Shown piece after piece: positions 37,701 to 42,063 of a DNA stretch of 44,772 bases. Origin of the DNA: Zelonia costaricensis (Eukaryota > Euglenozoa > Kinetoplastea > Trypanosomatida > Trypanosomatidae). Made by a program: the position numbers and the translations under genes. The number at the start of each line of letters is the position of its first letter. Position 1 is the stretch's first letter. Below the pieces are notes generated by a model. It saw only the letters and a program-made list of their open reading frames with translations, made no database searches and was not told the origin of the DNA. The stretch spans positions 1 through 44,772 of the forward strand of contig JASAOO010003346.1 in NCBI GenBank assembly GCA_030849075.1, given 5' to 3'.

Positions 37701-40432
37701 GGACAGGCGGCAGAGTGCCGCTCTGCGTGCAGCGCGAGATCGCGCAGGTCCGACTCCGTGGCGGACGTCGACTCCGTGGCCGCGTGCACATCAGCGCTGC
37801 GGGTGTTGTGCTCCAAGGCCTCCGCCACGAGCGACACGGCGTCGCCCCCCGCGGACGGGTGCGGTAGAAAGGCGGCTGAGCCCGGAAAGGCGGCGCTGGG
37901 CCACGCGCCCTCCTCGAGGTGTGCCCGTCCCTCCCACCCCTCCTCCTCGCTCGTGGGGAGCTCGGCGCCCGCCTCCACTTCGGTCTGCGTCTGCTGCGTC
38001 ACACGCTGCCGGGAGGGCGACGTGCCGGCGTGCACGTGCGAGGCCAGCAGCGTCGCCGCGCGTTGCGGTGTGGCCACCGAGCTCGGCCGCCGGCTCTTGG
38101 GCACCAGCAGGGAGGGCTGTCGCGAGTACGCGGCCGCACCACGCCTCACGTCGGTTGGAGAGTGCGCCCACGGCACATCAACGCCGTGATCGGCGCCGTG
38201 GCGGTGGTGCAGCACACTGCCGCGTGCCTCATCGAGCACCATTGCGTATTCCTTAGGGGCCGACTCGTCGCTCGACCTCGGCGCCCGCTCAAGGACGCCG
38301 TCTAGCGCCGGATGCCCACCGGTCCGTCCCCTGCCCCGAAGCAAGGAGGGACTCACCATGGTTGCCTGGTCGGCGCGCTGCAGGTTCGCGTGGCGCGTCT
38401 TTGTCGGCGGCACAGCCGTAGCGTCGCGGATGACGATGGGGGCGGCGGTCACCGGCGTGAGGAAGGCGCGCAGGAGGTCCCACGTCTCGGCGAACGGGCT
38501 CTGCTCCACCGCCCGCACCGCCGTCGTGTCCTCCGGTGTCAGCGGCACCTCGGTGCTGCGCAGCAGCAGCTCCGCAAACAGCCCGTCACTGCGCACCTGC
38601 AGCGTCTGCACCTGCACCTGGTCAGCGCCAGGCACGGCGTACATCGCGTCACGCCGCAGAGCCAACCGCAGCTGGGGTGCGGCCTCCTCTGTGAGCCGTC
38701 GCACCGCTGCCTGGGCGTCGGTCGGGAAGAGCAGCGGCACGCGCGTTTCCGTAACAAAAGGTGCCGGCGCGGCGCTGCTGGCGGCGAGCGGCGACGCGCC
38801 GGCGGGTAGGGCGGCCGTCGTGGCCGCGGAAGGTGCGACCTGGTACTTGCGGAGCACCGGTGGCGGTGGGGGGAGCGGAGCGGGGGCGAGGAGCGGCACA
38901 GGCAACGCCGCTCGCGTGCTAGCGACGGCGCTGGGCATCACGTGTGCCTCCCCGGAAGTTCGCTGCGACCCAGCGATGCCGTCGTACGACGGAGGCGGCG
39001 GCGGTGGTGCTGGCGCTGGCGAGTGCCGTGGTGCAGCGGGCGCCTCGCCGCGCGAAAGGAAGAAGGCCACGACCTTGTACACGTCCCAGGCTCCGGTGAA
39101 GCTGCTGTGCGAGAGCGACGCCGCGGTCGGCTGCTGCTGCAGGGCGGCCCCAGGCCATTCCTGCACAGCGAGCAGCACCTCCAGCTCCGCGTCGTCAGCG
39201 CGCAGCGTCAGCACCTCGACGCACTCGCCGGGCCGCAGCACCGCCTCCGCGTCGCGGCGCAGCGCTCGGGCCAGCAGCGGGCGGTGGTGGCGCAAAACAA
39301 ATGACCACAGCGCGCCGGGGAAGACGAGGCGGAAGCGTCGCGGCTCGCCGAGGTCGGCGGGACGCGTCGTGGCGGCCCGCTTCGGCTTGCGCGAGGAGGG
39401 CGCCTTCTGCGCCTCTTGCGTTGCCACCGACGCCGACGGCGGCGGCGACGGCGTTGGCGTCGGCGGCGGTGGCGGCTTGCGGACGGGCAGCTGCTGCGTG
39501 GCAGCCAGCAGCGGCGCAGGCGGCTGCCGCTTCTGGTGGTGAGGTGGTTGTTGCAGCGGCGTCGCGAGCCGTGGCGGGGTTGGGTACGTGACGAAGAAGT
39601 CAATCACCACGTCGCGGCGGGAGAGGGCCTCGTACTCGACCAGGAAACTCTGCGCGAAGGCGAGCGAGGCGGCAACGGCGGCGTCCGCCTCGCGCGGCTG
39701 TGGCGGCGGCGCCGCGGGTGGCATGCGCCTACTGGGAACCGGTTCCGGGGGCGGCACCAGCGGCACCGACCGGGGTCGCACCGCCTCCTCCGCCGCCGCT
39801 GCCGGGGCTGCCGCACGGGCCGTTGCAGGGGCCGCTGCAGGGTACAGCGCGGCGTCGTACGGGTGCCGCGCCGCTGCAGGGCCTTCAGCTTCACCGGGTG
39901 GGGCGATCGCCACGACTGGAACTGCCGTCAGCCACCGTGGACGGCTGCAGAGGCGCCGCACCACGTCTGCCATCTTCGCAGTCGGTTGTGCGGTGTTGGT
40001 GGGACTGTCATACGGAGTGTCCAGCTGCCTCTGCAGCTGCTGCTGTGGGGGCGGCGGAGAGGTGCGCAGCGAAGTGACAACCTCTTCCTCCTGCGGGGGG
40101 GAGGGGGTGCCGCCTGCCGCGCGGCGGCTCGCGTCGGAGGCTGCCGCCTCGAGCAGCGGCGCCACCCCGTAGCGCTCCGCGAAGGGGTGCCAGCGCTGCG
40201 ACGTTTGCCGCGTTGACTGTCGCACTGCCGCGCGAGAGTGCTGGGCAATCATGCGCGCGCCCCTGTCCTTGGCCACAGGGAAGACGGGGCCCGCCTTGCG
40301 CGGCACCGGTGCGGCGGCGGCGGTGTTCGTGGCGCTGACGATGCGGTCTAAATACGTGCTCGACCCAGCCCTTGAGCTCGCGCGCGCCAGCGGCGACGGC
40401 GGGGCTGGTGAGCGGGCGTAGAGGTGTGCCAT
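31760..40432 (-). CDS. Giant repetitive protein with about seven FAZ1-like modules
   Basis: This is a 2890-residue protein, rich in Ala, Pro, Ser and Arg. Long disordered linkers separate about seven diverged copies of a 90-110 residue module. The module starts with a strand plus an xxxW turn (LVFPGALWSFVL, FSVEGEKWGPLL, LCVPGAHWGRLL, VCVEGEAWASVI, LRLDGAEWGRVV), has a helix with a charged RDA/CDA pair, and ends W-x-x-(L/V)-(Y/F/R). Copies lie near residues 363-458, 559-657, 1264-1373, 1437-1530, 1537-1627, 1732-1819 and 1828-1928. The same module occurs in the neighbouring gene and resembles the conserved domain of flagellum attachment zone protein 1. A lysine/arginine cluster lies near 2209-2231, and a Ser/Pro repeat block near 2404-2687. 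There is no membrane helix or signal peptide. The first true ATG (40432, MAHLYARSPAPPSP) was chosen; the frame above it uses TTG and crosses an N. A cytoskeletal role is inferred. Confidence 0.8.
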   Translation of the reverse strand: MAHLYARSPAPPSPLARASSRAGSSTYLDRIVSATNTAAAAPVPRKAGPVFPVAKDRGARMIAQHSRAAVRQSTRQTSQRWHPFAERYGVAPLLEAAASDASRRAAGGTPSPPQEEEVVTSLRTSPPPPQQQLQRQLDTPYDSPTNTAQPTAKMADVVRRLCSRPRWLTAVPVVAIAPPGEAEGPAAARHPYDAALYPAAAPATARAAAPAAAAEEAVRPRSVPLVPPPEPVPSRRMPPAAPPPQPREADAAVAASLAFAQSFLVEYEALSRRDVVIDFFVTYPTPPRLATPLQQPPHHQKRQPPAPLLAATQQLPVRKPPPPPTPTPSPPPSASVATQEAQKAPSSRKPKRAATTRPADLGEPRRFRLVFPGALWSFVLRHHRPLLARALRRDAEAVLRPGECVEVLTLRADDAELEVLLAVQEWPGAALQQQPTAASLSHSSFTGAWDVYKVVAFFLSRGEAPAAPRHSPAPAPPPPPPSYDGIAGSQRTSGEAHVMPSAVASTRAALPVPLLAPAPLPPPPPVLRKYQVAPSAATTAALPAGASPLAASSAAPAPFVTETRVPLLFPTDAQAAVRRLTEEAAPQLRLALRRDAMYAVPGADQVQVQTLQVRSDGLFAELLLRSTEVPLTPEDTTAVRAVEQSPFAETWDLLRAFLTPVTAAPIVIRDATAVPPTKTRHANLQRADQATMVSPSLLRGRGRTGGHPALDGVLERAPRSSDESAPKEYAMVLDEARGSVLHHRHGADHGVDVPWAHSPTDVRRGAAAYSRQPSLLVPKSRRPSSVATPQRAATLLASHVHAGTSPSRQRVTQQTQTEVEAGAELPTSEEEGWEGRAHLEEGAWPSAAFPGSAAFLPHPSAGGDAVSLVAEALEHNTRSADVHAATESTSATESDLRDLALHAERHSAACPPSQQPVVVTLAQVDSAVLATTSQQSAATLLAAVQESERSHFLASLAATPRSLPRRQSGRQAAVTLTQLESGVLPHAWEQSAAALLGAMQESKKSYAGSAAALQSLLQQRPSAADGPGAATPRWHLTPPQLSASSVSLRSRANGPHAAQGVAAADEKETASCRQTSSPSSTGHELQPETTQAPPPSAVSRMSLSVAPLWTVLPRHVSQSSTPASAAAQSANSSTPVREDASHPPPSVQSARVVSLPKDCFSSGEPSMATLASARPANMSTPAPDADAASPLAATTSPTRSPGPAEDSAEAVKGVPVEVEVARLRPRQLGGPLPDISLASLQVTEASPAVVDAVVLVAPPEPTPQGTRLSFSVEGEKWGPLLDEIPVLLRRALQADVEAICGVPPEAMERVTITYTDKLRAEVMVAPHISLRPVIVDPRSTARSRPASSKSSTVVAQQSPSGEMSHMWALYDQQSRREMRPPHSPVMPLIASVRETPDVAMQRHAVGGDSVLDASAMAVTVNPVEDIVTPSAQARPRRPVPVFQLCVPGAHWGRLLAERGDDVTEAAVLDVGSLLASATTEATLEAMSITDAGALRVDFAVPIAALPCGLSPPQFRWALDRLPLVHLRELHEAAAATAPTRIQLRRFFAAKGLTEARVEEEEDVVRSVFLAETCALLDTTDDAVEELQLSGHLTVDVTLCVPTGDLIDDWREAVAEHDYPQLHDLLHELVTTRAVPRAVVVELPPAAPESTPPDVPAPPVSHAATPATRAAAVPEPTPAAPETRPAEPDVAPAEPSPPRRRSAPLLSASTLLVSPTASSDAPETNEAAAVEASAHAVCVEGEAWASVIEQYAELLRESLACDAAASLAALRVTVQRVSTVPYARGALFTFLLQRPIACTLRAVEDALQVCPLTAAWALFRRVAAAAAHAETAHMLRLDGAEWGRVVSAHAGAVAETFAWEALQCLRASEAVAVPVSVAVADVSADADGLCIAYEVVSTSAGVTLDRDCVGDAVAAAPFPQLWALYDTLMMTQDPFTRAKNADYVASRRQRHLSTAYDAADSPCVRRYSPVAWSAALSSDPLESYLATVQPEQLVAGDAGEATAAAAGSGPAASVAEDQLEYERLCLQVALPPLPPPPAVAAVTALDAASLALPARAPPTEPPQPQQLTTPPPAAVTTTAVAHPASAASATMPHVQPVVARAADVAAARPAGAPSGPPPTTASPRTQPSTPLSTRAVSAAAAQPLRSVPPPSPPTATPQSEAQLPAPAPPRIVPTSLAVFAHTAPPAPLPDPGAGGPTSKHAGSSAPPKPHHRRDHSSRAKEKRRKQTRRRRSAETEATTAGPASAKSSSLSDAEAEERLTPSVGSSDEDTVLDAFTNTAPPQQMVRFLPPVPPPARAQPVAMPQLPQPHAVVARRAMPAWERGTATVIRIAGVPPPRPALPSHIAKPLTRRAPSTVHLPVSMPAVASPEFDPPGADGAANDPAPLPPAAASPSLQWQRRPESLKRSGARPAKPKLDSTPSFKKTGPPRRPGSSTGGDESAPGLPEPVPTKQRSGSQRSTDSQPALPQLHPSPSSRKSTPTRGPGPSAREETAAPLRRADVVSMPEERGRSGANTESRMSTGDQPTVPRLHPAPSFKKTTPPRRPGSSTRGDEAAKVPRLDGASEPPELVSSRTDAESQRSTDSQPAVPRLRQSASLKKPTPTRGSRSSTRGDSAAPQRLRATVSSAPEDHSRSGADSESHESTDAKPAVPRLHPSPSFMKKVTPLRRLGSSVRGDEAAQLPRLDKPQPQPLVPLRGGPGGGGGGAGAGATSLPVLRNVHSKAPIAVLDVRMTHALVTTGAIAERPARRGTGAAPLPQVGANRAAVPTQSTKVVPASQRAAPPDLSLSDQTSSRRSRSPPMLTSTTSSAPESVGSGQASVRDGPAAPALQGASTTPPRRPSSSFVVVAVDDTTDLQAVQDDVNSMETAMRSRFPRLERELIAATGVTAPLGS
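32370..33220 (-). repeat. Five-unit Ser/Pro repeat block in the giant protein
   Basis: Units of roughly 157-192 bases begin near 32419, 32611, 32797, 32980 and 33137. Each encodes a variant of SFKKTTPPRRPGSSTRGDE, followed by a spacer and a segment like STDSQPAVPRLHPSPSF. Odd and even units differ (PPRRPGSS versus PTRGPGPS), suggesting that an ancestral two-unit block was duplicated. Confidence 0.85.
34648..36641 (-). other. Cluster of five FAZ1-like modules in the giant protein
   Basis: Module copies lie at about 36311-36641, 35841-36122, 35550-35820, 34975-35238 and 34648-34950. The fourth and fifth pairs follow each other almost directly; the others are separated by Pro/Thr-rich linkers. 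Recurrent end motifs are MWALYD, LVHLRELHE, LHDLLHE, AAWALFRR and QLWALYD. Boundaries are approximate. Confidence 0.65.
37375..37678 (-). repeat. Tandem 165-base duplication within the giant gene
   Basis: Two adjacent copies start with GTGACGCTG at 37678 and 37513. They encode VTLAQVDSAVLATTSQQSAA and VTLTQLESGVLPHAWEQSAA, each followed by a helix with AVQES or AMQES. The exact 55-codon period and retained DNA similarity mark a tandem duplication. Confidence 0.85.
38461..39345 (-). other. Two N-terminal FAZ1-like modules in the giant protein
   Basis: Copies at about 39057-39345 (ending TGAWDVYKVV) and 38461-38755 (ending AETWDLLRAFL). Both share a LALRRDA or RALRRDAE helix, which supports common descent. 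They are separated by a Pro/Ala-rich linker. Confidence 0.65.
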
Positions 40433-40468
40433 GGTGGCGAGGTGGGGGTGGGGGAATAAGACTCGTGC

Positions 40469-40590
40469 TCCGCACAAGATGGAAGGGAGGGCGCGCGGGC
40501 GCGCAGTAATGCGAAGCGAAGGCGGACACAGAGGGGAAGACGTCACGAGGGTACAGAGAGGGGCGAGTGCAGGCGGCGTCCACCGTGTGC
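40469..40590 (-). promoter_or_regulatory. Possible spliced-leader acceptor for the giant gene
   Basis: A pyrimidine tract around 40600 on the minus strand is followed by a long stretch with pyrimidine blocks and no AG until GCGGAG at 40469-40470. This gives a 5' UTR of about 36 bases. The signal is weaker than at other genes. Confidence 0.35.
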
Positions 40591-40630
40591 GGCGCCGCAG
40601 AGAAAGCAAGACACTCCTCTTACACAACAG

Positions 40631-40631
40631 N
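40631..40631. other. Undetermined base (N)
   Basis: The only ambiguous base in the window lies in the 5' flank of the giant gene, about 200 bases upstream of its ATG. It could mark an unresolved base or a closed assembly gap. Confidence 0.99.
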
Positions 40632-40786
40632 GAAAGGTGCTCGCGCCTTGACCGGCCCCACGCGCCGCAATGTGTGGCTTCGGCGTCGTCGTGTGCGGCG
40701 ACACTGCGTTGTGTTTCTGCCCTACCCAAGCAACGCAGGGCAAATCAACAGCGCAAGTAGGCAAACAAGACGTGCTGACGTTTGCG

Positions 40787-40804
40787 GTGTGTGTGTGTGT
40801 GTGT
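40787..40804. repeat. (GT)9 microsatellite
   Basis: GT run about 355 bases upstream of the giant gene's ATG; CA in the transcript. Confidence 0.94.
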
Positions 40805-41076
40805 AACGGTGAACGAGCGATAGGGCGACGGAGCGAATGAGAAGACAGAGAGAGAGCAGCAGTGGGAAAGGGCGAACATGCTGTCGACAGACTGACGAAC
40901 GCACATCGGAGGGCGACTCGAGATGCTGTCGCCTGCGGGGCGTTCGACTCGAGCGGCTTCTTCCTTTTTCTTTGTGCTCTCAGCCGTCCGCGACGACGGC
41001 CGACGCGAGATGTTCAACGCTTCGCGAGTCGGGGCCGGTGAGGCACATCTACGCGGGCGCGCCTCTTCTTTGCGAC

Positions 41077-41095
41077 GTGTGTGTGTGTGTGTGTG
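41077..41095. repeat. (GT)9 microsatellite
   Basis: Second GT run in the same spacer, with the same polarity as the one at 40787-40804. Confidence 0.94.
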
Positions 41096-42063
41096 CATAG
41101 AGACTTTTTGCGGTGCTGGATGGGGTGTGGGAGGGGCTCCACATGTCGGCAGGGATCAGTAGAAGTCGACGGCTGTACTAATGACGCAGCGGATACCGCA
41201 CACACGGCAGCCATTGGGTGGGTCAGAGGCGGCGGGTGGGTGTACACGGCGCGCTCGTACGAGCTGTGGCGCGATGAGCACCAGCGTGCACATGGTCCCG
41301 GCTCCGTCTGTGGCAAGCCGAGCCGCCACGGACAAGCGAAGGTGTCGGCGCAGGCAGGCCGCAGCAGTGCGCGCCTCCCGGCCAAAGGCGTAAGGGCCCT
41401 CGCAGCTGCACATCCAGATACGCAAAGCAGCCGGCAGCTCTGCCCAATGTGCGCGCAGCTGAGACGGTGTCCGCTGGCAGCCCAAAACAAGCACACAAGG
41501 AAAAAGAATGCAGCAACTCTGCGGCGGAAGGGTAGATACATGACGCTGCGGACCGAAGCGGGTCCGCAAGGGGGGGGGGGAAGAGAAGGCAAGAGAGTCG
41601 CAGCGAGTGAGCTGGCCGTTGCACGAAGCGCGGCCTGTCGTGGATGGGCTTGTTGAGAGAAGAGGGGAGGGAGGGAGTGCGGCGGTGGCCTGTCAAGTGA
41701 AGAAGAAGGGCAGTGCCAAACAGCAGCGCTCCGCATCCGGCACGGGCCACCGCATCGAGCAGAGCACAAAAAAGCAGAGCACACAAGTCAACGCGAAAGC
41801 TGCGCCCCTCGCACGCGCACCTACAGCAGCCGCACCAGCAGCAACTCTGCACAGGCCAGTGCAGGCGAAAGCCGGCACTTGTGCCCAACAGGCACATGGC
41901 ATTGACCGCAAAAAGCCGGTCGCCGACAAACCGCTTGCGTAAAAGCACACCGTTGCCGCGCTGCCGCACAGGACGTAGCGGGGAAGCTCTGGCGGCGCAA
42001 AGAACAGAAAGTTTCACCTGGTGGAGGTGCTGACTGCAGACCCTGCGGAGGCCGTGCATGCGC

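Larger units (their letters stand above)
40433..42063. other. Intergenic region between the two FAZ1-module genes
   Basis: It contains GT runs at 40787-40804 and 41077-41095 and a G-run at 41571-41580. Several long open frames cross it, but none carries a recognisable motif. No RNA gene was seen. Confidence 0.6.

Noticed and set aside
40433..40729. N-terminal extension of the giant protein by 99 residues
   Set aside because: It begins with a TTG codon, crosses the N and is low-complexity. The first ATG at 40432 is preferred.
40433..42063. Possible SIDER-type retroposon in the spacer
   Set aside because: I saw no recognisable signature, no poly(A) tail and no target-site duplication; a profile search would be needed to claim it.
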